A stretch of 64,000 nucleotides of DNA from Fluviibacter phosphoraccumulans (GCF_016110345.1 NZ_AP019011.1:1302001-1366000); one strand, 5' to 3'. Counted from the first letter of the stretch, positions 39,616 to 49,022 are shown. The notes: generated by a model not told the origin, from the letters alone. Numbers and translations are program-made.

Positions 39616-39972
39616 TTAATCTAGATGCTTAAGGATCGGGCCGACCGGTTGGTCCCCGCCGACGATGTGCGCATGCAAATGTTGCACTTCCTGACAGCCG
39701 ATATCACCGTTATTGATGATGACACGGAAACCGCCCGGGCTTCCCGCTTTCGTTGCTAATTGGTTCGCTACTGACAAAATCCGACCGAGCGCCGGTTCAT
39801 CGGCAGGCGTCGCCTGCTGTAAAGACGTTAGGTGGTGTTTTGGAATCACCAAAATATGCACAGGTCTTTGTGGGCTGATGTCATGAAAGGCATAAACCAG
39901 TTCATCTTCGTAGACTTTTTTTGACGGAATCTGGCCCGCAACAATTTTGCAAAAAATGCAATTCTCACTCAT
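39616..39972 (-). CDS. hinT: HIT-family purine nucleoside phosphoramidase HinT
   Basis: The 118-residue protein has CIFCKIVAGQIPS at the N terminus and the histidine triad near the C terminus (HLHAHIVGG). It hydrolyses AMP-lysine type phosphoramidates. The ATG at 39972 has GGAG 6 nt upstream; a TTG at 39984 is not favoured. It lies 12 nt after hisE and continues the his-tat gene string. Confidence 0.95.
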   Translation of the reverse strand: MSENCIFCKIVAGQIPSKKVYEDELVYAFHDISPQRPVHILVIPKHHLTSLQQATPADEPALGRILSVANQLATKAGSPGGFRVIINNGDIGCQEVQHLHAHIVGGDQPVGPILKHLD

Positions 39973-39984
39973 GACATGCTCCAA

Positions 39985-40314
39985 TCATGCCGTGCGCGAG
40001 CGCTTCTCATCGATACCCGAGATACCCTCACGACGATGCATCTCTTGCAAGATATCGTCTACGGACATATCAAAAAACGCCATCAGCACCATAATGTGAT
40101 ACACGACATCCGTTGCTTCATTGACGATCGGCAGACGCTTGCCATCCTTGGCAGCCATGATGAGCTCCGCCGTTTCTTCCCCAATTTTCTTGAGAATAGC
40201 ATCCGGGCCCTTGGCAAACAGCGATGCCGTGTAAGAAGTCGACGGATCCGCATTGCGGCGCGCCGTCAGCGTTTCGCTCAAACGATTGAGAACTTCAAGC
40301 GTACCTGGTTTCAT
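39985..40314 (-). CDS. hisE: Phosphoribosyl-ATP pyrophosphatase
   Basis: The 109-residue MazG-like all-helical enzyme (VLNRLSETLTARRN...ILKKIGEETAELIMAAKD) hydrolyses phosphoribosyl-ATP to phosphoribosyl-AMP, step 2 of histidine synthesis. The metal-binding EExxE pattern (GEETAELI) is present. It is separate from hisI, as usual in Betaproteobacteria; the ATG overlaps the hisI stop as ATGA. Confidence 0.96.
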   Translation of the reverse strand: MKPGTLEVLNRLSETLTARRNADPSTSYTASLFAKGPDAILKKIGEETAELIMAAKDGKRLPIVNEATDVVYHIMVLMAFFDMSVDDILQEMHRREGISGIDEKRSRTA

Positions 40315-40715
40315 CGATACATCTCCTTCGGGTCACGCAGCACTGGATCGACAGCAATCCAACCCGTGTCGGTCAGTGCATAAAAAAAACAAGATTGTCG
40401 ACCGGTGTGACAAGCAATACCACCCACCTGCTCCACCAGCAACAGAATCGTATCGCCATCGCAGTCTGTACGCAGACCATGAACTTTCTGCTCATGACCA
40501 GACTCTTCACCTTTGCGCCAGAGTTTCTGACGGGATCTGGACCAGTATACCGCGCGGCCGGTCTTCACCGTAAGCTGCAGCGACTCACGGTTCATCCAGG
40601 CTTGCATGAGGATGACGCCCGATTGGAAATCCTGAGCAATAGCAGGAATCAGCCCTTCTTCATTGAAATGAAGGGCATCCAGCCAATTGAGTTCCGGATT
40701 AAGGTCTTTGCTCAT
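40311..40715 (-). CDS. hisI: Phosphoribosyl-AMP cyclohydrolase
   Basis: The 134-residue enzyme has SRSRQKLWRKGEESGHEQKV and CDGDTILLLVEQVGGIACHTGRQSCFF, containing the zinc and magnesium ligands. It opens the purine ring of phosphoribosyl-AMP, step 3 of the pathway. It lies 4 nt after hisF and overlaps hisE by 4 nt. Confidence 0.97.
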   Translation of the reverse strand: MSKDLNPELNWLDALHFNEEGLIPAIAQDFQSGVILMQAWMNRESLQLTVKTGRAVYWSRSRQKLWRKGEESGHEQKVHGLRTDCDGDTILLLVEQVGGIACHTGRQSCFFYALTDTGWIAVDPVLRDPKEMYR

Positions 40716-40719
40716 GGCA

Positions 40720-41478
40720 TTACAGTCGGACAGGAATACCGCGTTCTTTCATGAAGGCCTTGGCCTCCTGAACGGTATGTTGCCCAAAGTGGAAAATCGA
40801 GGCCGCCAATACGGCGGAGGCATGGCCTTCGCTCACGCCATCGGCCAGATGCCCCAGATTGCCCACGCCGCCGCTAGCGATGACCGGCACCGGCACGGCA
40901 TCAGATACCGCCCGGGTTAACGCCAGGTCAAAGCCTTCACAGGTGCCATCGCGGTCCATACTGGTCAGCAGGATTTCACCGGCACCGTATTCGGCCATCT
41001 TGCAGGCCCAGGCAATCACATCCAGCCCGGTCGCTTTGCGCCCGCCGTGGGTAAACACTTCCCAACGCCCCGGGGCGACCTGCTTGGCGTCAATGGCGAC
41101 AACAATACATTGCGAACCGACCTTGTCGGAGGCTTCACGCACCAGCTCCGGACGATCCACCGCAGCCGTGTTAATCGATACTTTGTCGGCACCGGCGTGG
41201 AGCAATCGACGCACATCGGCGACCTGACGCACGCCGCCACCGACGGTGAGCGGAATAAACACCTGCGCAGCACAGGCTTCAACCACTTCAAGAATGATGT
41301 CGCGTTGATCCGAGCTGGCCGTAATATCGAGGAAGGTAATTTCGTCAGCGCCCTGCGCATCGTAGCGACGGGCAATTTCAATAGGATCACCCGCGTCGCG
41401 CAGGCCCACAAAGTTGGTTCCTTTAACGACGCGGCCTGCCGTGACATCCAGGCAGGGAATAATCCGTTTTGCCAGCAT
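40720..41478 (-). CDS. hisF: Imidazole glycerol phosphate synthase cyclase subunit
   Basis: The 252-residue (beta/alpha)8 barrel begins MLAKRIIPCLDV, with the catalytic Asp in IPCLDVTAG and a second in ILLTSMDRDGT. It makes imidazole glycerol phosphate and AICAR with ammonia delivered by HisH. It lies 3 nt after hisA. Confidence 0.98.
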   Translation of the reverse strand: MLAKRIIPCLDVTAGRVVKGTNFVGLRDAGDPIEIARRYDAQGADEITFLDITASSDQRDIILEVVEACAAQVFIPLTVGGGVRQVADVRRLLHAGADKVSINTAAVDRPELVREASDKVGSQCIVVAIDAKQVAPGRWEVFTHGGRKATGLDVIAWACKMAEYGAGEILLTSMDRDGTCEGFDLALTRAVSDAVPVPVIASGGVGNLGHLADGVSEGHASAVLAASIFHFGQHTVQEAKAFMKERGIPVRL

Positions 41479-41481
41479 TGA

Positions 41482-42246
41482 TTAGCGCTCCGCGCCCAGA
41501 CCAGCGTCTTTGGCGAAACGATCTGCCTCTGCCTGCGCCGCCCCCAGATCCAGCGAGCCGTCGTAAATGGCGCGACCCGCAATGACACCGGTCACACCGT
41601 CTTCTTCGACCGCACACAGGGCGGTAATGTCTGCCATATTCGTCAAACCACCCGAAGCGATCACCGGGATCTTCAAGGCCTGCGCCAGCTTCTGCGTGGC
41701 TTCAACGTTAATGCCGCTCAGCATGCCATCACGGCCAATGTCGGTGTAAATAATGCTTTCAACGCCATAGTGTTCGAACTTCTGCGCCAGATCAATCACG
41801 TCATGACCGGTAATTTTCGACCAGCCATCCACCGCCACTTTGCCGTCCTTGGCATCCAGGCCAACGATGATGTGCCCCGGAAAAGCCGTGCAGGCGTCCT
41901 GTAGGAAGCCCGGCGTCTTGACTGCGGCGGTACCAATAATGACGTAGCTGATACCCAGATCCAGATAACGCTCAATGGTGTCCAGATCGCGAATACCGCC
42001 GCCGAGCTGCACGGGGATACGGCCATCGACCACGTCGAGAATACTCTGCACGGCACCGTCATTCACCGGCTTGCCGGCAAAGGCACCGTTCAGATCGACC
42101 AGATGCAGACGACGCGCGCCCTGATCCAGCCAGGTCTTGGCTTGCGCGGCGGGGCTGTTGTTGAAGACGGTGGCGTCTTCCATCAGGCCCTGTTTGAGCC
42201 GTACACATTGTCCGTCTTTGAGGTCAATCGCAGGAATGATCAGCAT
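41482..42246 (-). CDS. hisA: Phosphoribosylformimino-AICAR-P isomerase
   Basis: The 254-residue barrel begins MLIIPAIDLKDGQCVRL, with catalytic Asp in AIDLKDG and in IYTDIGRDGMLSG. It performs the Amadori rearrangement of ProFAR to PRFAR. It lies between hisH (about 43 nt upstream) and hisF. The short hisH-hisA gap shows no terminator. Confidence 0.98.
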   Translation of the reverse strand: MLIIPAIDLKDGQCVRLKQGLMEDATVFNNSPAAQAKTWLDQGARRLHLVDLNGAFAGKPVNDGAVQSILDVVDGRIPVQLGGGIRDLDTIERYLDLGISYVIIGTAAVKTPGFLQDACTAFPGHIIVGLDAKDGKVAVDGWSKITGHDVIDLAQKFEHYGVESIIYTDIGRDGMLSGINVEATQKLAQALKIPVIASGGLTNMADITALCAVEEDGVTGVIAGRAIYDGSLDLGAAQAEADRFAKDAGLGAER

Positions 42247-42289
42247 GATGTTTTTAAGTCAGATCAGAAATCACAAAGAATTCGCCTGC

Positions 42290-42937
42290 TTACGCAAGCA
42301 CTGGGTTCCAGCCAACAAAATTACGCAGCAATTGCAAACCATCCCGTGCACTCTTTTCGGGGTGGCACTGAATGGCAAAAACATTATCGCGCGCTACCGC
42401 AGCGGTGAAGGGGTGGCCATAGTCTGCCTGTCCGACCACAATACCGGCATCATCGGGCACGACATGGTAGCTGTGCACAAAATAAAAGAAGGCCTGATCG
42501 GCAATGCCGTTCCAGAGCGGATGCGGCTTGGTCTGAACGACCTGATTCCAACCCATATGTGGCACTTTCAGACGCAGGCCGTCGGCACCCTTCAGATCCG
42601 CAGCAAAACGCTTGACCTGCCCACGCAGAATACCCAGCCCGGCGGCATCACCTTCTTCGCTGTGGTCAAACAGCATCTGCAAGCCAATGCAGATACCGAG
42701 GAAAGGTTTGCTGGCTGCCGCATCAACCACTGCCTGGCGCAGATGACGGACATCGAGTTCAGCCATGCAGTCACGCATAGCGCCCTGCCCGGGGAAAACC
42801 ACACGGTCCGCGGTTTCAATCAAATCAGGCGTTGACGCCAGAACAACCTCAGCCTCGCCCGCAACATGACGCAAAGCCTGCGCCACTGAGCGCAGGTTGC
42901 CCATACCATAGTCAACAACAGCAATACGATTGGTCAT
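42290..42937 (-). CDS. hisH: Imidazole glycerol phosphate synthase glutaminase subunit
   Basis: The 215-residue class I glutamine amidotransferase begins IAVVDYGMGNLRSV and has the nucleophile elbow FLGICIGLQ with catalytic Cys. The His/Glu pair is in IQCHPEKS. It supplies ammonia to HisF. It starts 4 nt after hisB. Confidence 0.98.
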   Translation of the reverse strand: MTNRIAVVDYGMGNLRSVAQALRHVAGEAEVVLASTPDLIETADRVVFPGQGAMRDCMAELDVRHLRQAVVDAAASKPFLGICIGLQMLFDHSEEGDAAGLGILRGQVKRFAADLKGADGLRLKVPHMGWNQVVQTKPHPLWNGIADQAFFYFVHSYHVVPDDAGIVVGQADYGHPFTAAVARDNVFAIQCHPEKSARDGLQLLRNFVGWNPVLA

Positions 42938-42941
42938 GGGA

Positions 42942-43529
42942 TCAGAGCGAACCCTTGGTCGAAGGAATCACATCACCTTGGCGGGCGTCGGGCGCAATCG
43001 CCATGCGCAGTGCGCGACCAAAAGCCTTGAATACTGTCTCAGCCTGGTGGTGCGCATTCTCGCCGCGCAGATTATCGATGTGCAACGTCACCTTCGCATG
43101 ATTCACAAAACCATGGAAAAACTCGGAGAACAAATCGACATCAAACTGACCAATCCAGGCACGTTTGAAAGGCACTTCCAGCACCAAGCCCGGGCGACCC
43201 GATAGGTCGATCACCACACGTGACAGCGCTTCGTCGAGCGGCACATAGGCATGACCATAACGGACGATGCCCTTTTTATCACCGACCGCTTCGGCAAAGG
43301 CCTGACCGAGGGTGATGCCGATATCTTCAACGGTGTGATGCGCATCAATATGCAGATCACCAGTGGCTTTGACGGTAAGGTCAATCAACCCGTGACGGGC
43401 GATCTGGTCGAGCATGTGATCCAGAAAAGGAACGCCGGTCGCAAGGTCTGCCTTGCCCGAGCCGTCGAGATTAATCTCAACCGTAATCTGGGTTTCGAGG
43501 GTGTCGCGCTTAATCGTGGCTTGCCGCAT
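42942..43529 (-). CDS. hisB: Imidazoleglycerol-phosphate dehydratase (monofunctional)
   Basis: The 195-residue enzyme has FLDHMLDQIARHGLIDL and HIDAHHTVEDIGITLGQ, the metal-binding histidine motifs, and a second HHQAETVFKAFGRAL near the C terminus. There is no fused histidinol-phosphatase domain. The ATG at 43529 gives the normal MRQATIKRDT start; a TTG at 43544 is possible but not favoured. hisC is divergent 74 nt away. Confidence 0.96.
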   Translation of the reverse strand: MRQATIKRDTLETQITVEINLDGSGKADLATGVPFLDHMLDQIARHGLIDLTVKATGDLHIDAHHTVEDIGITLGQAFAEAVGDKKGIVRYGHAYVPLDEALSRVVIDLSGRPGLVLEVPFKRAWIGQFDVDLFSEFFHGFVNHAKVTLHIDNLRGENAHHQAETVFKAFGRALRMAIAPDARQGDVIPSTKGSL

Positions 43530-43603
43530 GATTGTGCAATTCAAGTGAATTTGATCGCCATGATACCATCGGAGTGCCTTAGTATTTAGGAAGTTACCGA
43601 TCC

Positions 43604-44662
43604 ATGAGTCGATTCTGGAGCAAGGTCGTTCACGGCCTAACCCCTTACACGCCGGGTGAGCAGCCCAAGCTGACCAACCTGATTAAACTCAATACCAACG
43701 AGAGCCCTTATCCGCCCTCGCCTGGTGTATTGGAAGCCATTCGCGCTGCCACCACGGGCGACCTTCGCCTGTATCCAGATCCAGATTCCACCGCTCTACG
43801 CCAGGCTATTGCCGACTACTTCGGCATCGCTCGGGACCACGTCTTCGCTGGCAACGGATCGGACGAAATTCTGGCCTTTGCCTTCCAAGCACTACTGAAC
43901 CACGAAGGTCCGCTGGTCTATCCAGACATTACGTATAGTTTTTACCCGGTTTACTGCCAACTGAACGGCATCCGTGCTGAACATATTGCATTGAACGACG
44001 ATTTTTCGCTGGACCTGACTGCGGTACCGGATCACGCCGGCGCTGTTATTTTCCCGAACCCGAATGCACCGACGGGGCAAAGTGTCAGCCTGGAACATAT
44101 TGCCCAGCTATGTCGCCGCCTACCGGATCGGGTCATTGTGGTGGATGAAGCCTATGTGGACTTCGGCACCGAGACTGCCGTCCCCCTGGTTAAGGATCAC
44201 CCCAACCTACTGGTCGTACAAACCTTCTCTAAATCACGGGCGCTAGCCGGCCTACGCGTTGGCTTTGCCATCGGCCAACCAGAACTGCTGGCGGGTCTGG
44301 AACGCATCAAGAATAGCTTTAATTCTTATCCGGTAGATCGTCTGGCCAGTGCCGGCGCCATCGCTGCCATGGAAGACCGTGCTGGCTTTGAACATGACCG
44401 CCAACGCATCATGGCGAGCCGTGCCTGGGTCAACGAACAGTTAACAGTTCTGGGTTTTAATGTAGTGCCGTCGCAAGCCAATTTTGTCTTTGCGCGCCAT
44501 CCGCAACGGGACGCAGGCGAGCTGGCGTTGGCACTGCGTGATCGGGCCATTATCGTGCGTCATTTCCGGTTGCTGCGGATTGATCAGCACTTGCGCATTA
44601 CGATCGGCACGGAAGCTGAATGCAAGGCGTTGATTGAAGCGCTGAAAGAAATTCTGGCTTAA
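43604..44662 (+). CDS. hisC: Histidinol-phosphate aminotransferase, inverted relative to the operon
   Basis: The 352-residue fold-type I aminotransferase has LNTNESPYPP near the N terminus, the PLP-region FPNPNAPTG and VVDEAYVDF, and the lysine segment TFSKSRALAGLRVG. It converts imidazole-acetol phosphate to L-histidinol phosphate. AGGAAG lies upstream of the ATG. Unlike hisG, hisD and hisBHAFIE it is on the plus strand. It diverges from hisB, and its stop region overlaps the chromate-transporter gene by 4 nt in convergent orientation. Confidence 0.95.
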   Translation: MSRFWSKVVHGLTPYTPGEQPKLTNLIKLNTNESPYPPSPGVLEAIRAATTGDLRLYPDPDSTALRQAIADYFGIARDHVFAGNGSDEILAFAFQALLNHEGPLVYPDITYSFYPVYCQLNGIRAEHIALNDDFSLDLTAVPDHAGAVIFPNPNAPTGQSVSLEHIAQLCRRLPDRVIVVDEAYVDFGTETAVPLVKDHPNLLVVQTFSKSRALAGLRVGFAIGQPELLAGLERIKNSFNSYPVDRLASAGAIAAMEDRAGFEHDRQRIMASRAWVNEQLTVLGFNVVPSQANFVFARHPQRDAGELALALRDRAIIVRHFRLLRIDQHLRITIGTEAECKALIEALKEILA

Positions 44663-45180
44663 ACAAAACCAGTCAAACCCAGCACTCCCCCGAGCAAGAT
44701 TAACCACAAGGGGTGGAGCTGGGTTCTGAGGTTAAGTACGACCGTAAGCAGGAGCAACCCCATACCGATCACACCGGGCTCCGCCGAACGGGCAATCAAT
44801 GTACCGGAAGCCAGCACCAGACCCACCGCCATAGGGGCGACACCCAGTTGAATCGCGGCGCGCCCGCGCCAGTGTTGAAGTTTGTCCCAGTGCTTAAACA
44901 ATAAGCCGACCAAAAGACTCATCGGCAGGCACATGCCCAGTGTTGCGAAAAACGCGCCCTGCCAGCCATCCACATGCTGGCCGATCAGAGTAACGATCAG
45001 GACGTTAGGGCCTGGCGCCGCTTGGGCAATGGCAAAGAGTTCGGTAAACGTGCGGGCATCCATCCAACTGTGTTCCGTCACCGCGATTCGATACAGCTCG
45101 GGGATGACGGCGGACGCCCCGCCGAATGACACAAAGGCCACCAAAAAGAAACTCGCAAAGAGCTCCAGCAGAATCGTCAT
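44659..45180 (-). CDS. Short-chain chromate transporter subunit (second half)
   Basis: The 173-residue CHR-family protein has VSFGGASAVIPELYR and AQAAPGPNVLIVTLIG, the conserved CHR motifs, and about six hydrophobic segments. Short-chain CHR proteins act as pairs; with the adjacent gene it should form one transporter for chromate or related oxyanions. The ATG at 45180 overlaps the partner stop as ATGA. It sits between hisD and hisC. Confidence 0.9.
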   Translation of the reverse strand: MTILLELFASFFLVAFVSFGGASAVIPELYRIAVTEHSWMDARTFTELFAIAQAAPGPNVLIVTLIGQHVDGWQGAFFATLGMCLPMSLLVGLLFKHWDKLQHWRGRAAIQLGVAPMAVGLVLASGTLIARSAEPGVIGMGLLLLTVVLNLRTQLHPLWLILLGGVLGLTGFV

Positions 45181-45758
45181 CTCTTTGCCGCCTGGCTCAG
45201 ACGCCACCAACTCAAGGAGATGGTCAGCGCCGCACCGCCCAGCATGACAGCCGGTAGTGGCCAGTGCAGCACAGCAATCCCCACAAACGCAACGGCAGCA
45301 AAGGGCAGATAGATCACACGGTTTTTAACGTTCAACCCCATGCGTATACCCATGGCTATAATCAGCCCAGCACCGACCAGGGTGATTCCATGCAACATGG
45401 ATTGCACGGCAGGTAGCTCGCCGTAAAGTCCGTAAAGCACCCCGAGCAGCAGTGCCACAAAAAAAGGCCCCAGCATCAGACCTAAAGCGCCAGCCACCGC
45501 CCCACGCCAACCGCAGAAACGCACACCAACAGCCACCGCCAGATTCACCACATTAGGTCCGGGCAAAAACTGACAGAGCCCCAGCAACACATTGAACTCT
45601 TCGGCAGTCAACCAGCCTTCAGTTTCTACGAGAAGACGGCGCGCCCAAGGCAAAACACCACCAAAACCGGACAAACCGACCCGACTAAACCCACGAAACA
45701 AGGCCGCAGGTGTCGGGATATCTTTAGTGGCCGAGTCGGAAATCTGCGGAGCGGGCAT
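45177..45758 (-). CDS. Short-chain chromate transporter subunit (first half)
   Basis: The 193-residue CHR-family protein has FSRVGLSGFGGVLPWARR near the N terminus and LCQFLPGPNVVNLAVAVG, the PGPN motif shared with its partner. Its start overlaps the hisD 3' end by 35 nt, so it is read with the his message. The pair replaces the usual hisD-hisC junction. Whether it confers chromate resistance is not certain; some short-chain CHR pairs have weak or unknown activity. Confidence 0.9.
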   Translation of the reverse strand: MPAPQISDSATKDIPTPAALFRGFSRVGLSGFGGVLPWARRLLVETEGWLTAEEFNVLLGLCQFLPGPNVVNLAVAVGVRFCGWRGAVAGALGLMLGPFFVALLLGVLYGLYGELPAVQSMLHGITLVGAGLIIAMGIRMGLNVKNRVIYLPFAAVAFVGIAVLHWPLPAVMLGGAALTISLSWWRLSQAAKR

Positions 45759-47022
45759 GCGCCGTCAGCCCCTCGCCTTCAGCCAGGCTCGATGCGATGC
45801 GTCCCAGCGTCTGCGCACCCGCCTGTGACACATGGATCAGGCTGCTGCGCTTCTGGAAGTCATAAACGCCCAGCGGTGACGAAAAGCGGGCACTGCCAGA
45901 CGTCGGCAACACATGGTTCGGACCGGCACAATAATCGCCCAGCGATTCAGAACTGTAGGCACCCATGAAGATCGCGCCGGCATGACGAATCTGTGGCACC
46001 AGTGCCTGCGGATCCTGCACTGATAATTCGAGGTGCTCGGGGGCGATACGGTTGCTGATTTCACAGGCCTCGACCAGATCTTTCACCAAGATCAACGCAC
46101 CACGATCGGTGAGGGAGGTACGAATCACCTCGGCACGGGGCATCTGCGGCAGCAGACGGTTGATACTTTCCGTCACCGCATCCAGGTAAGCCGCATCAGG
46201 ACAAATCAGAATCGATTGCGCCAGTTCATCGTGCTCGGCCTGCGAGAATAGATCCATCGCGACCCAGTCCGCCGGTGTGCTGCCATCGGCAATCACCAGA
46301 ATTTCCGAAGGGCCGGCAATCATGTCGATGCCGACGGTACCGAAAACATGGCGTTTGGCATTGGCCACATAGGCATTGCCCGGCCCAACAATTTTATCGA
46401 CTTGCGGCACGGTTTCCGTGCCGTACGCCAATGCACCAACGGCCTGAGCCCCACCAATGGTAAAGACCCGATCCACGCCGGCAATGGCTGCAGCCGCCAG
46501 CACCAGCGGGTTGCGTTCGCCACCCGGCGTCGGTACCACCATGATGAGTTCCTGCACACCGGCCACTTTGGCCGGAATGGCGTTCATCAATACCGATGAA
46601 GGATAGGCGGCTTTGCCACCCGGCACGTATAAACCCACACGATCCAGCGGGGTCACACGTTGGCCGAGAACCGTGCCATCCGCCTCGGTGTACGTCCAAC
46701 CTTCCACGCGCTGACGCTCATGGAAGGCACGAATACGTGCAGCTGCCGTTTCCAGCGCATCACGTTGCTCATGCGAGAGGGATGCCAGTGCCGCTTGCAA
46801 TTCAGCCTGCGGTAACTCCAGATGCTGCGCATCATGCACATCCAGGTGATCGAATTTACGCGTGTATTCAAGCAGTGCTGCGTCTCCACGCTGACGGATA
46901 TCTGCAAGAATATCGACGACGGTGCGCACTATGCTGGCATCTTGCTCGGCTTCCAGCGCCAGCAAATCTTTCAATTCAGCATCAAAATGAGACGATCGGG
47001 TGCTTAGACGGCGAATCTTCAC
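45724..47022 (-). CDS. hisD: Histidinol dehydrogenase
   Basis: The 432-residue enzyme has GLYVPGGKAAYPSSVLMN, NAKRHVFGTVGIDMIAGPSEI and IAPEHLEL with zinc and catalytic residues. It performs the last two oxidations to histidine. A GTG start at 47022 is supported by GGAG 6 nt upstream; a TTG at 47034 would overlap hisG. The 3' end overlaps the first chromate-transporter gene by 35 nt. Confidence 0.97.
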   Translation of the reverse strand: MKIRRLSTRSSHFDAELKDLLALEAEQDASIVRTVVDILADIRQRGDAALLEYTRKFDHLDVHDAQHLELPQAELQAALASLSHEQRDALETAAARIRAFHERQRVEGWTYTEADGTVLGQRVTPLDRVGLYVPGGKAAYPSSVLMNAIPAKVAGVQELIMVVPTPGGERNPLVLAAAAIAGVDRVFTIGGAQAVGALAYGTETVPQVDKIVGPGNAYVANAKRHVFGTVGIDMIAGPSEILVIADGSTPADWVAMDLFSQAEHDELAQSILICPDAAYLDAVTESINRLLPQMPRAEVIRTSLTDRGALILVKDLVEACEISNRIAPEHLELSVQDPQALVPQIRHAGAIFMGAYSSESLGDYCAGPNHVLPTSGSARFSSPLGVYDFQKRSSLIHVSQAGAQTLGRIASSLAEGEGLTAHARSADFRLGH

Positions 47023-47035
47023 GGCGTTCTCCAAA

Positions 47036-47701
47036 TCAGGCGGCCTGACGTGCTACGGCGCCTTCAAAATCAGTGAGGATACGTTGCAGGCGTTCGTGCT
47101 TGAGCTTCAACGCAGCTGGATTAACCACGAGGCGTGACGAGATCGGCATCACCTCTTCTACCGCCTGCAGATTATTGGCGCGTAGGGTGTTGCCTGAGGA
47201 AACCAGATCAACAATCGCATCCGACAAGCCGACCAGCGGCCCCAGTTCCATCGAGCCATAGAGCTTAATCAGGTCGATGTGCACGCCCTTGGCGGCAAAG
47301 TGTTGGCGCGCAATATTGACGTACTTGGTCGCTACCCGCAGCCGACTGCCCGGCTTAACGGCAGCTGCATAATCAAAACCTTCTGAGACGGCGACCATCA
47401 TTTTGCAGCGGGCAATTTGCAGATCGAGCGGTTCATACAAGCCCTGACCCCCATGCTCGATAAGGACATCCTTGCCAGCGATACCTATATCAGCGGCACC
47501 GTATTGCACATAGGTCGGCACATCGGTAGCGCGCACGATCACGATGCGCACATCCGGATCCTGCGTTGGCAGAATCAGTTTGCGCGAAGACTCCGGATCT
47601 TCCGTCGGCAAGATACCCGCTGCTTCGAGTAATGGCAGCGTTTCTTCAAGAATGCGGCCCTTCGACAGGGCAATGGTGATACCGCAGTTATTGCTACTCA
47701 C
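47036..47701 (-). CDS. hisG: ATP phosphoribosyltransferase, short form
   Basis: The roughly 221-residue protein lacks the C-terminal regulatory domain of long HisG, and has ITIALSKGRILEETL and GSMELGPLVGLSDAIVDLVSSGNTL-type PRPP sequence. Short HisG needs the HisZ regulatory subunit, which is not in the window. The best start is GTG 47701 with GGAA 6 nt upstream; TTG 47713 is the alternative. It is first in the his string, 13 nt before hisD. Confidence 0.95.
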   Translation of the reverse strand: MSSNNCGITIALSKGRILEETLPLLEAAGILPTEDPESSRKLILPTQDPDVRIVIVRATDVPTYVQYGAADIGIAGKDVLIEHGGQGLYEPLDLQIARCKMMVAVSEGFDYAAAVKPGSRLRVATKYVNIARQHFAAKGVHIDLIKLYGSMELGPLVGLSDAIVDLVSSGNTLRANNLQAVEEVMPISSRLVVNPAALKLKHERLQRILTDFEGAVARQAA

Positions 47702-47759
47702 AGCAAGTTCCAATCAGTTCAAAGCAGGGAAAGGCATGAACCATGCCTAAACCCGTATT

Positions 47760-49022
47760 CTAGCGGACGCGACGCACCGAGGCGCCCAGGCGCGCCAGCT
47801 TTTCCTCAATCCGTTCGTAACCACGATCCAGATGGTAAATACGTTCAATGAGTGTCTCGCCCTGCGCCGCCAGGCCAGCAATGACCAAGGCGGCTGAGGC
47901 ACGCAAGTCGGTAGCCATAACAATGGCACCTTCAAGCTTTTCGACGCCTTTCACGGCCGCCGAATTACCATCAATGTGGATATCAGCGCCCAGACGCATC
48001 AGCTCCACGGCATGCATGAAGCGGTTCTCAAAGATGGTTTCCTTGATGATCGCCGTGCCTTCAGCCAGACAGTTCACAGCCATCAGCTGCGCCTGCATGT
48101 CTGTTGGGAATGCCGGATAGGGCGCCGTGCGGAACGACACGGATTTCAAACGTGAAGGGGCCTGTATGGTGATGCAGTGGGCATCGCCACCAATCGTACA
48201 GCCCGCCTCAACCAGCTTGGCTGTCACGGCTTCCAGATAGGTGGCCGAGGTACCCTGCAGCACCACGTTACCGCCGGTAATGGCGGCAGCACACAAGAAA
48301 GTACCTGTTTCAATACGGTCTGGCATAACGGCATGTTCTGCACCGTGCAGCGCAGAAACACCCTGAATGCGAATGATGTCCGTACCCGCACCTTCGATCT
48401 TGGCACCCATGGCGATCAAGCAGTTAGCCAGATCGACGACTTCCGGCTCGCAGGCCGCGTTTTCGATGATCGTTTCACCGTTGGCCAGTGTGGCCGCCAT
48501 CATCAGGTTTTCAGTACCGGTCACCGTGACCATGTCAGTACAGATACGTGCACCCTTCAGGCCGCCCGCAGGCGCCTTGGCGTGTATATAACCCGCTTCA
48601 ACATGGACTTCAGCCCCCATGGCCTGCAAGCCCTTGATGTGCTGATCCACCGGACGCGCACCAATCGCGCAACCGCCCGGCAGTGAAACCTTGGCTTCGC
48701 CCCAGCGAGCAACCAGTGGACCGAGCACCAGAATCGAGGCGCGCATGGTCTTCACCAATTCATAGGGTGCCACTGCCTCCGTCAAGCCGTTAGCATCCAG
48801 TGTCACCCCGGCTTCAGCGCCATCTAATGTCGATGCGACGCCCATATTGGTGAGCAAACGAATCATAGTGGCCACATCGTTCAGATGCGGCAAATTGGTC
48901 AGTACCAGCGGTTCACGGACCAGCAGGCTGGCGCACAGAATCGGTAGCGCGGCGTTCTTGGCACCCGAAATACGGATTTCGCCCTCGAGACGGTTGCCGC
49001 CCTGAATCAGTAATTTATCCAC
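47760..49022 (-). CDS. murA: UDP-N-acetylglucosamine 1-carboxyvinyltransferase
   Basis: The 420-residue EPSP-synthase-fold enzyme has the KNAALPILCASLL segment (Lys22 region) and the loop GGCAIGARPVDQHIKGL with the fosfomycin-sensitive Cys. It commits UDP-GlcNAc to peptidoglycan synthesis. The start is GTG (MDKLLIQGG) and overlaps the BolA-like gene by 8 nt. The bolA-murA-hisG order is typical of Betaproteobacteria. Confidence 0.97.
   Translation of the reverse strand: MDKLLIQGGNRLEGEIRISGAKNAALPILCASLLVREPLVLTNLPHLNDVATMIRLLTNMGVASTLDGAEAGVTLDANGLTEAVAPYELVKTMRASILVLGPLVARWGEAKVSLPGGCAIGARPVDQHIKGLQAMGAEVHVEAGYIHAKAPAGGLKGARICTDMVTVTGTENLMMAATLANGETIIENAACEPEVVDLANCLIAMGAKIEGAGTDIIRIQGVSALHGAEHAVMPDRIETGTFLCAAAITGGNVVLQGTSATYLEAVTAKLVEAGCTIGGDAHCITIQAPSRLKSVSFRTAPYPAFPTDMQAQLMAVNCLAEGTAIIKETIFENRFMHAVELMRLGADIHIDGNSAAVKGVEKLEGAIVMATDLRASAALVIAGLAAQGETLIERIYHLDRGYERIEEKLARLGASVRRVR

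Noticed and set aside
42137..42835. 232-codon frame antisense to hisH
   Set aside because: hisH carries all catalytic motifs on the other strand; this frame has none.
48177..48686. 169-codon frame antisense to murA
   Set aside because: It is a shadow of murA; composition is unlike a real protein.
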